Assembly (NCBI GenBank): GCA_963752755.1
Contig: CAVVZJ010000001.1
Coordinates: 1,302,001 to 1,366,000, forward strand
DNA length: 64,000 nucleotides
Origin: CAVVZJ01 sp963752755
GTDB lineage: Bacteria; Planctomycetota; Planctomycetia; Isosphaerales; Isosphaeraceae
Direction of reading: 5' to 3'
Part shown: positions 37,797-46,417 of the stretch, piece after piece
Layout of the letters: each line of letters opens with the position of its first letter
Position numbering within the stretch: the stretch's first letter is position 1
Notes under the pieces: generated by a model
Told to the model about the DNA's origin: nothing
The model's input: the letters and a program-made list of their open reading frames with translations, nothing else
The model's database searches: none
Translations under genes and position numbers: made by a program

Positions 37797-38729
37797 CTAC
37801 ATACGAAATCTCTGCATTCGATGATTCCCTGAATCGACCACCGACACGGCCCCCTCCGAATCGACTGCCAGGGCATACGGGTTGTCGAGCTTGCCCGGCT
37901 CGCGACCGGGGCCGCCCCAGATTCCCAGCGGCTTGCCTTCGCGGCTGAACCGCTGCACCCGGCTGTTGCCGTACTCGCAGACGTACAGGGTTTTATCAGG
38001 CGCCAGGCAGACATCGTACGGGAAGGCCATCTGTCCCGCCCCGGTCCCGCGACGCCCCCAGATCCGGACCAGCTCACCCGACGTGGCGAAAACCTGGATG
38101 CGGTGGTTGCAGCTATCGGCGACGTAGATCAGGTCTTGTTCGTCGATCGTCAAGGCCCTCGGCCGGAGGAACTGGCCCGGGTCGTAGCCGTGCCCGCCCC
38201 ACTGGCGGACGAACACGCCTGAGGGAGTGAACACCTGGATGCGGTCGAAGTCGCCATACTCGGCGACGTAGAAGTTCCCCGCCCGGTCGATCACGGCATC
38301 CGTCGGGTAGCCGAACCGGCCCGGCGTCGAGCCCTGGATGCCGTCGCCGATCTGCTGGAGGATGCGGCCTTCCTGCGAGTAAACCAGGACCCGATAAAAA
38401 TGCGTATCCGCCACCAGGACCCGGCCGTACCGGTCCACCGTCAGGCCGCTCGGCCCGTCCACGTTCAATCCCGGCATCCGCCAGGCGTGGAGGAACTGGC
38501 CGTCCCGGTCGAAGACCTGCACCCGGTCGGTCAGGTCGCAGAGGTAGAGCCGATCCTGACCATCAAACGCCGCCACCCGGGGCTTGTGAAGATGCCCGTT
38601 CCGCGTGCCGTGCACGCCCCAGACCAGCTCTGGAGCCGACGCCGCACCTTCCTCGTCCAGCTCGCAACCCACCATCGGGGCGGCGGCCAGGGCGGCCAAC
38701 CAGCGGAGCAGATCGCGGCGCGTCGGCAT
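37797..38729 (-). CDS. NHL-repeat lipoprotein
   Basis: A 310-residue lipoprotein. The signal MPTRRDLLRWLAALAAAPMVGC has both a Tat-like RRDLLRW and a lipobox. Six NHL-type blades follow, each with a D..G..YVAD-type strand: DGQDRLYLCDLTDRVQVFD, DRYGRVLVADTHFYRVLVY, DRAGNFYVAEYGDFDRIQVF, DEQDLIYVADSCNHRIQVF, APDKTLYVCEYGNSRVQRF, DSEGAVSVVDSGNHRMQRF. The fold is a six-bladed propeller, probably for binding a protein or glycan. ATG 38729 is preferred because of the signal peptide. Confidence 0.85.
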   Translation of the reverse strand: MPTRRDLLRWLAALAAAPMVGCELDEEGAASAPELVWGVHGTRNGHLHKPRVAAFDGQDRLYLCDLTDRVQVFDRDGQFLHAWRMPGLNVDGPSGLTVDRYGRVLVADTHFYRVLVYSQEGRILQQIGDGIQGSTPGRFGYPTDAVIDRAGNFYVAEYGDFDRIQVFTPSGVFVRQWGGHGYDPGQFLRPRALTIDEQDLIYVADSCNHRIQVFATSGELVRIWGRRGTGAGQMAFPYDVCLAPDKTLYVCEYGNSRVQRFSREGKPLGIWGGPGREPGKLDNPYALAVDSEGAVSVVDSGNHRMQRFRM

Positions 38730-38869
38730 GGAATTCTCGGAGGCAAGACGACCCAGGAGGCATTCCCCTGGAGCCTCGGGGGTCATCGCCTGTAAACTCT
38801 AATCGCAAGCGAGTTGAGAACGCAAGTCCGAAGGATTTCGTTTTTCAGACGATCGTCGGAGGATGGCGG

Positions 38870-39181
38870 GTGGCCCAGTTTGTCGAGGTCTGCGAGCTGG
38901 ATGAGATCGCGGAGGGACGAGCCATCGGGTTCGAGGTGGACGGCCTTCGTCTGGCGGTCTTCCGCCAGGGGGATTCGGCGTTCGCCCTCTCGGGCCGCTG
39001 TCCCCACGCCGCTGGCCCGATGGATCGCGGCTGGGTCGAGGACGGCATGGCCGTCTGCCCCTTACACCGCTGGCAGTTCCGGCTCCGAGACGGTCGCTGC
39101 ACGACCGTCCGGGGCCACGAGTTGCGGAGCTTCCCCGCCGAGGTTCGCGAGGGCCGGGTCTTCGTGAAGGTTCCGACCTGA
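38870..39181 (+). CDS. Rieske-type 2Fe-2S ferredoxin
   Basis: A 103-residue single-domain electron carrier. The cluster motifs are GRCPHAAGPMD (CxH) and AVCPLHRWQFRL (CxxH), giving the two-Cys two-His ligand set. Similar small Rieske proteins act with oxygenases or as the NirD-type subunit of nitrite reductase; no partner is adjacent. GTG 38870 is chosen because a GGAGG lies upstream at a good distance and the fold starts directly. Confidence 0.9.
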   Translation: MAQFVEVCELDEIAEGRAIGFEVDGLRLAVFRQGDSAFALSGRCPHAAGPMDRGWVEDGMAVCPLHRWQFRLRDGRCTTVRGHELRSFPAEVREGRVFVKVPT

Positions 39182-39191
39182 GCCGTTCCGC

Positions 39192-40325
39192 TTAACGTCT
39201 CGGCAGGTCCAGACCCGGCCCACCGCCGCGGCGTTCCAGCTCGTCGCGGATCGCCTCGAAGAGGCGACGGTGCCCGAGATTGCTCGGGTGGTGGTCCCAG
39301 GGCGAGACGCGGAACTGCTCCGCCTCCAGGCCGTCGAAGGCGTGGGTGACATCGAGGAAGTCGAGTCCGTAACGAGCGGCGAGCGTGCGGATCAGCTCCC
39401 CGAGCCGGGGATTCTCCGCCTTCTTGTCGGCCCGCGGCAGGATCACGACTGTCAACGGGCGTCCCAGCCGCTCGGCCTCTGCCTTCCAGCCCGCATAGGC
39501 TCCTTCCAGCAGCGCCACGGCGGCGCCTCGCACCTTGCTCCGGAAGGCTTCCGCCCCGTCGCCCGGCGAGACCCCCGCCCGTTCCAGGGCGTTCCTCACA
39601 TAAGCAAACGGGATCGCCACGCCCCGTCGTACGACCGACTCCAGGTGAACCTCCTCCAGAGAGACATCCAGCACGGTTGCGTCGCAGAGGACCCAGTCCG
39701 GATCGAGCGCCCCGACTTCCTGCCCGAGCCGCCACAAGCGCTGCGAGGGCGCATCGCCCGAGACGGCCATGTTGACGACCTCGATGCGACGGCCCGTCCC
39801 TGCCAACAGCTCGGCCAGCCAGCGCTCCAGGTGTCGCGGGTAGACCGCTTCGTCGCCAACACCGTGACCCATCGTGTTCGATGAGCCGAGAACGACGATC
39901 CGGTAGGTTCCCGCCGGCTTCTCCCGGTCGATCTCGGGACTCCGAAAGCCCAGGCGGTTGGTCCGGAATCGCTCTCCGTTCCAGACCACGTCCAGGCTCG
40001 GCTTGAGTCGCCAACGCACGAAGCCCGGGTCGGACGCGACGATCCCCGAGTCGGCGAAGTTAACCCAGCCCGGCGGCGGCAAGGCTTCGTCCGACTTCTC
40101 GTCCCGGCTCTGGCCCGGCGACCGCTTCGAGGTCGAGCGCCGGCCGGCGTCGAGGATCTCTTCGTAGTAGCCCCGCGTCTCGATCTGCTCCAGTTCCGCC
40201 GCCAGGGCGGTGCTCGTCGAGAGGACCTCGACCCACCCCGAATCCGGCCAGCACCAGCCCAGAGCAAGCAACGCCAGCAGCACCGCGGACGGTCCCGCGA
40301 CTCGGCTCCACCTGACGACCAACAC
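39192..40325 (-). CDS. SGNH/GDSL-type hydrolase, membrane-anchored
   Basis: About 377 residues. An N-terminal signal anchor (GPSAVLLALLALGWCW) leads to a linker and then an SGNH hydrolase: YRIVVLGSSNTMGHGVGDEAVYP gives block I with Ser, VVNMAVSGDAPSQRLWRL gives block II Gly, and SPWDHHPSNLGHRRLFEAI gives the Asp/His pair. Such enzymes remove acetyl or other acyl groups from polysaccharides. The start is ambiguous: GTG 40328, GTG 40325 and TTG 40322 follow one another after AAAGGAG, and TTG has the best spacing. Confidence 0.8.
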   Translation of the reverse strand: MLVVRWSRVAGPSAVLLALLALGWCWPDSGWVEVLSTSTALAAELEQIETRGYYEEILDAGRRSTSKRSPGQSRDEKSDEALPPPGWVNFADSGIVASDPGFVRWRLKPSLDVVWNGERFRTNRLGFRSPEIDREKPAGTYRIVVLGSSNTMGHGVGDEAVYPRHLERWLAELLAGTGRRIEVVNMAVSGDAPSQRLWRLGQEVGALDPDWVLCDATVLDVSLEEVHLESVVRRGVAIPFAYVRNALERAGVSPGDGAEAFRSKVRGAAVALLEGAYAGWKAEAERLGRPLTVVILPRADKKAENPRLGELIRTLAARYGLDFLDVTHAFDGLEAEQFRVSPWDHHPSNLGHRRLFEAIRDELERRGGGPGLDLPRR

Positions 40326-40454
40326 CACGCTCCTTTCCGTCCCCGGGTCCTTGCACGAGAACCCGCCCGAAGGCGCGGCGATCCTAGAGAAACGCGCCGT
40401 TCCTGCCAACCCGAATCAATTCGGGATCTGCGGTTGCCGTCCCGGGGCCGACCG

Positions 40455-41336
40455 TCAGAGCCAGACCTTCAGCCGCGATTTCAGGCTCTCGGGCAGGCGC
40501 TTCTCGACAATCCGCTGGATGGCGTCGGGGTGCATCCGGGTACTGAAGTGCGAGGCGATGATCCAGGTGTTCTCGAACCGATCCGCGCGGTCGAGGAAGT
40601 CGTCGAGGTGCATGTGCCCGTACTTGTGGATCATCGAGGGCCGCTCGTCGCGTCCCACGAAGGTCATCTCCAGAATCAGCAGCTCGGCCCGATAGACGTC
40701 CGGGTTCGCGTCCAGGCCCGGCGGCGCGGTGTCGCCCAGGTAGGCGACCCGCGGGATGCGGATCTCCCGCGAGACCTCCACGCCCGAGAGCCGGATGTCG
40801 CGGATCTGCTCGCCGCTCAGGCCGTGATACTCGTCCTTGAGCTTCTTGCGACGTTCCCAGACCAGGAACCCCAGCGACGGGATCGTGTGCTTTGTCGCCA
40901 GCACCGAGACGACCAGCTCCCGCGACAGCTCAACCTCCTGCCCCGGCTCCACGCCCACCAGATTCACGGGCAAACGCCCCCGATCGAGCCGCTCGACAGC
41001 CCGGAGCAAGCGCTCGACCGGCTCGATCGCCCCGGCGGGCAGGTAGATCGTCGGCGGGTCCATCTTCATCATCCGACGCCGCGAGACATATACAGGCAAG
41101 GCCGCGATGTGGTCCAGGTGCGTATGCGAGACGAACCAGGTTGGCGTCGCCATGAACGACCAGGGCTGCAAACCCAGGTCGAACCCAATCTTCATCTCGG
41201 GAATGCGCCAGTACGACTGCACCGCCGCCCGCGAGTATCCTTCCAGCGTGATGCCCCCATGCACCAATGAACGCACGGGCGCATTGTCCACCGGATGATC
41301 CAGCGACTCGACCGAGCTTTCCAGTTCCGACGACAA
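40455..41336 (-). CDS. RNase Z-like metallo-beta-lactamase-fold hydrolase
   Basis: A 293-residue protein. The metal-binding motif is FVSHTHLDHIAALP (HxHxDH). Later ligands occur in LATKHTIPSLGF, VAYLGDTAPPG, HKYGHMHLDDF and WIIASHFSTRMHPD. The order agrees with ribonuclease Z/ElaC-like enzymes, but the protein is not a typical tRNase Z, so a general MBL hydrolase is the safer call. TTG 41336 is chosen because GAGGAGG stands seven bases upstream; an upstream start at 41429 would add a non-conserved tail. Confidence 0.85.
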   Translation of the reverse strand: MSSELESSVESLDHPVDNAPVRSLVHGGITLEGYSRAAVQSYWRIPEMKIGFDLGLQPWSFMATPTWFVSHTHLDHIAALPVYVSRRRMMKMDPPTIYLPAGAIEPVERLLRAVERLDRGRLPVNLVGVEPGQEVELSRELVVSVLATKHTIPSLGFLVWERRKKLKDEYHGLSGEQIRDIRLSGVEVSREIRIPRVAYLGDTAPPGLDANPDVYRAELLILEMTFVGRDERPSMIHKYGHMHLDDFLDRADRFENTWIIASHFSTRMHPDAIQRIVEKRLPESLKSRLKVWL

Positions 41337-41787
41337 CGCGTGCCTCCTCCTCAGTTCCCTTTGACTATACTCACCCGCACGGCTTCCACGATACGTCTCG
41401 TCCCGATCAACCGGACCGATCCACGGCAACTCCGGTTCCCACCCTCGCGACTTTTTCTCCAGAAAACCCGATAATCCGGCGCCCTGATTCCGAGAATTCA
41501 GGTGCTGAGAACAGCAAGCCGCAACGAGGTTCCGATCCGGCTCTCAGCCCTCGCTCCAGAAATCCGGAGTCGCGTCCCTGAGGCCAGCGCCTGTCTACTC
41601 CGTGCCTCTGTGGTGAAACCAGCCCGACGCGTCCTCTCCCACCGAACGAACTTCACACTGCGTAATTTCCGTCTCTTAACTCCTTTTGAATTAACAACTT
41701 CCCAATCATGACTTTCTCCCGCAAAGCGCGTCCCCTCGCCGTCCCTCGACCTGCCCGCCCGCGTCTCCTCGTCGTCGCGGTGCCGTC
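41337..41787. other. Divergent intergenic region (451 bp) before the PfkB-family gene
   Basis: It should contain promoters for the MBL gene on one strand and the PfkB gene on the other. It carries element copy C (41641-41690) in an A/T-rich stretch. No gene is seen. Confidence 0.5.
41641..41690 (+). repeat. Dispersed intergenic element, partial copy C
   Basis: ACCGAACGAACTTCACA followed by GTAA and then TAACT matches copy A at 2072-2113 with the same order and spacing. The outer ATTCT/GCGACGC block of copies A and B is not evident. It is a shorter or more diverged copy in an intergenic region. Confidence 0.5.
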
Positions 41788-42915
41788 ATGAGCCGTCGTG
41801 TCCTCGTGTACGGTCCCGCCTATCTGGACCGTGTCCTCCGGGTCGATCGCCCCTTACTGGAGCCGGGACCAGGCCAGACGCTCGACCGAAGCATCGAGGC
41901 TCGCCTGGGAACCGGCGCATCGTCCTCACTCCTTTTGACCGACCCGGCCGGCGGGTCGCTCACGATCGAGCCGCCTCCCGACTGGCCAGGACCCTGGGGG
42001 ACGATCCCGCTCCTCAAGCCGCTCGACCCCATGGCCGATCGCTCGTGGAACCGCCACGTTGTCGGTCTGGCCTGGCACGACGACCTCGGCGGCATGGGCG
42101 CTGGTTATGCGAAGGCGTTCGGTGGCCGCCTCATCAGCGCCCTCGGCTCCGAAAACGACCCAATCAGCCAGGCCGTCGCTGACCTCCTGGTCAGCCAGAG
42201 AATCGCTCATCGCCCCATTCGCGTCTCCCATCCGGCGGACTGGACGCTCCTGATCACGAGCGGTTCCCACGGCGACAAGCTCCCCCTCGGCTTCCGCGGT
42301 TGTCACGCCGCCCTCGACGCCTTCCCCGAAACCGAACCGTCCGGTCTGGCACCCGAGCTGGTCGTCGTCGCGAGTCTCACCAACCGCCTTGCCCGCTCGG
42401 CACTCCGGTCATTTTCCGGCTCGATCCGGATGTTCGCCCCGGCCTTGAGGAACATGACCGATCGGGACCCGCCCCTGGGCGAGCTGGCGGATCTGGTGGA
42501 GATCCTCTGTGGCAACCGCGAGGAATGGTCGGCTCTTCCGGCGTCCGACCGCGCCCGGTTCGACGCCCGGCTGTCCCTCCAGGCGATCACCGACGGACCC
42601 CGCGGCGCGGTCGTCCGTTTCCGGACTCCCTCCGGGACCTGGGACGAGGTTTCCGTCCCCGCCTTCCCGCGACGCTCTCCCCCACGCGATACCAACCGCG
42701 CCGGCGAGGCGTTCGCCTCCACGCTCGTCACGACCCTGCTCGACTCCGGCTGGCGACCCGGTCCGACCGACCCGGCCCTCGTCCGCCGCGCCGCCCTCCG
42801 TGCCTCGGCCGCCGCCGCGATCGAGCTGGACCTCGTCCGCTTCGCCTTTCCCGGGGCCGACGCCATCGAGGAGGCCCTTCGGAGAGGCGAGGCGAGGCGA
42901 GGGGAGTCTCGCTAG
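41788..42915 (+). CDS. PfkB family carbohydrate kinase-like protein
   Basis: A 375-residue ribokinase-fold protein. Early strands are VLVYGPAYLDRVLRVD and IEARLGTGASSSLLL; mid-regions include GYAKAFGGRLISALGSEND; the C-terminal signature is PRDTNRAGEAFASTLVTTLLDSGW. In canonical kinases this reads DTxGAGDxF, with Asp as catalytic base. Here the glycine loop starts with Arg and the Asp is Glu. The protein may be a weak kinase or may have lost phosphotransfer. The neighbour starting at 42917 begins one base past the stop. Confidence 0.8.
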   Translation: MSRRVLVYGPAYLDRVLRVDRPLLEPGPGQTLDRSIEARLGTGASSSLLLTDPAGGSLTIEPPPDWPGPWGTIPLLKPLDPMADRSWNRHVVGLAWHDDLGGMGAGYAKAFGGRLISALGSENDPISQAVADLLVSQRIAHRPIRVSHPADWTLLITSGSHGDKLPLGFRGCHAALDAFPETEPSGLAPELVVVASLTNRLARSALRSFSGSIRMFAPALRNMTDRDPPLGELADLVEILCGNREEWSALPASDRARFDARLSLQAITDGPRGAVVRFRTPSGTWDEVSVPAFPRRSPPRDTNRAGEAFASTLVTTLLDSGWRPGPTDPALVRRAALRASAAAAIELDLVRFAFPGADAIEEALRRGEARRGESR

Positions 42916-42916
42916 A

Positions 42917-44243
42917 ATGAGCGGCCAATCCAGCGTCCGATCTCTCCCCACCCTCCGACCCGAAGAACCGACCCAATCGCCCGCTCCATCCCCACCGAGG
43001 CCCTTCATGGTCTTCTTCGCCCTGCCCCCGACGCTCCTCGGCCAGGTGGCTCGCTCCGGCCTCAAGCGACTTGCGGAACGCCCGACTACCTGGTCCGACT
43101 GGATCATGGACCCGCGCAACAGCGTCCTGGCTGTTCTGGTCCTGGCGCTGGTCGTCGGTGGGGGATGGAGGCTCGTCCAGGCCCACCGGGCGCGGAGGGC
43201 AGTCGCGAGGCTGTCCGATCCCGACGTGACCCCGGATGAGGTCAACGCCCTGGCCGAGTTCGGTCGGGAGGGATTGGAGGAACTGTTTCGCCTCCTCGAA
43301 CCCGACGTGGCCCGTCCCCTCCGCGAGGCCGCCGGCGCCACCCTCGCCGTGCTCTGGGCCGGCGATCACCTCATCCCCGAGGAGGAGCGTGCCATCGTCA
43401 CCCGCGGTTATGAGGTCCACTGGCAGGCCCGACGACGCTACCCGCGTTCGCTCCGCGTGCCGATTCCTGTCAACGTGACCTTCGGCGTGCCCTTTCTCAA
43501 GGAGGAAGGTCCCGGCGTCCGGCCGTCGAACCTGGAGTGGTCCTATCGGGTCCTCGGCGCCGAGCGGGCCTCGCTCGAACGATTCCACGACTGGCAACCC
43601 GGGCCAGGCCGGCTGGCGTTCACCCTGGAGCCAGGCGACTTCGACACCAATGGCCCCCATCGGCTCACTTTCCAGGCTCGGGCCCGCACCGTCGGCCTCA
43701 CCTCCTCCTGGGAGCTGGATCTTCCGCACATCCCGTTCAACTTCGAGTTCGACCCCCGACTGACCGTCGAGTCGCTCCTGAGTCTCCCAGATGCCGACCG
43801 CGCCGCGAAGTTCGCCCGCGCCCTGGCACTGGAGTCCCCTGAGATCGGCGAGCAAACCGATCCCCGGTTCCTCCCCCTCAACGACCAGCTTGCCCTCCGT
43901 AACCCGCCCGATCTGGTCGTGACCGACCCACCCGGCGACCTCGCCCATGCCGCCGCGCTCGAATTCGAGGGCCAATCCGACCGGTTACCCTGCGGCCCGA
44001 TCCTCGTCAGCCGCGACCGCCTCGCCGGTTCCCCGGCCCGCTTCCCCTTGACCCTGGAGCCCGTCCGCCCCGCCCCCGCCGCTCGACCGTCCCGGCGAGG
44101 TCCGCGTCCGCCTCCACCTCAACCCCGACGCCCACCTCGGCTGGGCCGACCCGGACGTCCGCTCCCTCTGGCCCGAGCCGATCACCACGGATTGGTGCCT
44201 CCGTCCGACTCACCCGCCGCTGAGTGTCGTTGCCCAATTCTGA
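42917..44243 (+). CDS. Membrane-anchored protein of unknown function (one +1 break)
   Basis: About 441 residues. One N-terminal helix (SVLAVLVLALVVGGGWRLV) is preceded by a Pro-rich cytosolic tail. The long extracytoplasmic part has VTPDEVNALAEFGREGLEELFRLL (helical repeat-like) and beta-rich segments (YEVHWQARRRYPRSLRVPIPVNVTFGVPF, GRLAFTLEPGDFDTNGPHRLTFQ). A single base must be skipped in the run GCCCCCGCC near 44074 to continue into PPLDRPGEVRVRLHLNPDAH and end at VVAQF. The start may be the internal Met at 43006. No family recognised. Confidence 0.68.
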
Positions 44244-44333
44244 GGATTGTGCGGAAGAAAATCCCGAGCAAACCGAATACAATCGGAGTTCTGACAGGTG
44301 TCTGACGCCGGTCCTACTCCGGGGAGGTTCAGG

Positions 44334-44772
44334 ATGACGGGGCGAACGCGGAGCAACTTGCTCGGACTCGTCGGGGCCGTTGCGGGCGGTGGGCTGGGAT
44401 TCCTGCTGTTCCGGGGCCTCTGGGGCGTTGGCCTGTACGGACTGGTGCTCCCGGGGCGCTGCTCGGGTCTGGGGTGCAACCTCCTGGCCCGGCACCGTTC
44501 CTGGCCCCGCGGCCTCGCCTGCGGCGCGGCGGCGATCGGACTGGGGCTCGTCTCGGAATGGTCTGTCGATCCCTTCAAGGCCGACCCGAGCCTCGGATAC
44601 TTCCTGACCCACCTCGACCATCTCGACAGCGGCTGTGGCCACCCTCGGCCTGATCGCCCTCGGCGCCGGCTTCGCCTTCTGGTGGGGCCGCATCCCCCAC
44701 ATCGCTCGACCGATGCCGCCCGCCGCCGGAGGACGCTCGGTGGAAACCGGCGACCGCGTCGAGAATCCTTGA
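44334..44772 (+). CDS. Small polytopic membrane protein (one +1 break)
   Basis: About 145 residues. Helices: LLGLVGAVAGGGLGFLLFRG, GVGLYGLVLPGRCSGLG (short), ACGAAAIGLGLVSEW, and after the break TLGLIALGAGFAFWWGR. One base must be skipped near 44625-44632 to continue into that last helix; without it, the segment is Arg/Pro-rich and not coding-like. A GGGGAGG site lies well placed before ATG 44334. Function unknown. Confidence 0.68.
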
Positions 44773-44839
44773 CGAGCCCCGCCGGTTCCCTGGCTCGATT
44801 CACGACGGCGACCCACCGCCGGCTCTTTGGCAATCCGGC

Positions 44840-45897
44840 TCAAACCAGCTCCGCCGTCAAGCCGAGGGTCCGACGGCCGGCGACGATCCGCGCGGCGACC
44901 CGCACGGCCTCGATCAGGCTGGACGTCTCGGCGCGGCCTTGCCAGGCGATGTCGAAGGCCGTGCCGTGGGCGACGCTCGTCCGCACGATCGGCAGGCCGA
45001 GCGTGACGTTCACCGCCCGGTCGAAGGCCACGGTCTTCAAGGCGACGTGCCCCTGGTCGTGGTACATCGCGACGACGGCGTCGAACTCGCCGTCGATGGC
45101 GCGTCGGAAGAGGGTGTCGGCGGCAATCGGACCGTGAACGTCGTGGCCGAGTGCCCGGGCTCGCTCGACGGCCGGGCGGATGATCCGGATCTCCTCGTCT
45201 CCGAAGAGGCCATTCTCCCCGGCGTGCGGGTTCAGTCCGGCGACGGCCACCCGGGGCGTTCGACCGCCGGTCAATGGCCGCAAGGCCCGGTCGGCCAGCG
45301 CGATCTTCGCCAGCACGCCGCGATTCGCTCAGCAGCTCGAAGACCCGGCGCAGCGGCACATGGAGCGTGGCGTGGACGACACCCAGCCCCGCGACCCCCG
45401 AGCCGATCGGCGGGCCGACGTAGAGCATCATGGCATGATCCTTCACGCCACAACGCTCGGCCAGCATCTCCGTGTGCCCCGGATGCGAAACCCCCGCCGC
45501 GCGGAGCGACTCCTTGTTCAGCGGCAATGTCGTGATCGCGTCCAGACGGCCGGCCAGGGCCAGGTCGATCGCCGCGAAAAGGAAGTCCTGCGCCGCCTTC
45601 CCGGCCCTCCTGATCGATCCGACCTGGCTCGACATCGCCGAGGTCCTGCTCGGTCGCGTCCAGGCAAGGGATGACCGCGCGCGACGGGTTGGCCTCCTCC
45701 GGGCTCCCGATCCGGACGACCTCCGCCCCTCCCGAGACGCAGCGCAAGGCCCGCTCCAGCACGTCGGCGCTGCCGATCACGACCGGTCGGGCGAGCGTCC
45801 TCAAGGGGGACTCGCCCCAGGCACGGGCGATCACCTCGGGGCCGATGCCCGCGACGTCTCCCATCGTCAGTCCCACCAGCGGGCGGTCGTCGCGCAT
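44840..45897 (-). CDS. pdxA: 4-hydroxythreonine-4-phosphate dehydrogenase (two +1 breaks)
   Basis: A 351-residue enzyme of vitamin B6 synthesis that oxidises 4-phosphohydroxy-L-threonine with NAD. The family order is retained: LVGLTMGDVAGIGPEVIARAW at the N terminus, then TLPLNKESLRAAG..HPGHTEMLAERCG with substrate and metal His residues, RVAVAGLNPHAGENGLFGDEE, GPIAADTLFRRA, VAMYHDQGHVALKTVAF, and LGLPIVRTSVAHGTAFDIA. One base must be skipped near 45590 and near 45322. All active-site motifs are intact, as with aroE. Confidence 0.92.
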
Positions 45898-45941
45898 CGG
45901 TCACTCCCTTCCTTCGCGCGGGGCCGTCCGTTCCCGTGGGC

Positions 45942-46130
45942 TCAATGCATCGGGATCTGCGTCGGTCGGGTGCCCGATTCCACCTCGCCTGCTGCATCCG
46001 CCCCCGTCCGCGTCCCTGGTTCCACGGGCACCTCCCTGACCCCGCGGGGCGTGGACTCGCCGCAACCGCCAGCGACTGGCGGAAGGCTCAGCAGGATTGC
46101 CAGGAGTGGCGCGAGGTGGGGACGTCGCAT
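45942..46130 (-). CDS. Small lipoprotein
   Basis: A 62-residue lipoprotein starting MRRPHLAPLLAILLSLPPVAGGCGES, with a clear lipobox (VAGGC). The tail is polar and Pro/Thr/Gly-rich and ends IPMH. No ribosome binding site stands out, so the support is the signal peptide and the location upstream of pdxA on the same strand. No family recognised. Confidence 0.5.
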   Translation of the reverse strand: MRRPHLAPLLAILLSLPPVAGGCGESTPRGVREVPVEPGTRTGADAAGEVESGTRPTQIPMH

Positions 46131-46417
46131 CGAAGAGGTCCTGCGTTCGGGTCCTCTTGAAGACCCCGGTTTCCGCACCGATTATCACCGGACCTGCGAT
46201 GGGAGTCGAGCCGAAACCGATCGTGGCGGGAGCACGCTTTGGGGCTCGCCCGCCGTGCGGGTCGGTTCTGGCGTTGACGAGCTATCCATCCGGAGGGGCC
46301 TCGCGATACAATGAGTGGTCCGATCCCGACCACGTGACGAATGCCGGTCCGGCCCTCATCGCGGGCCTGGGCCTCCCATTCTCCCGCTTGTCAACAGGAT
46401 GTGGAGTCGTCCGACCC

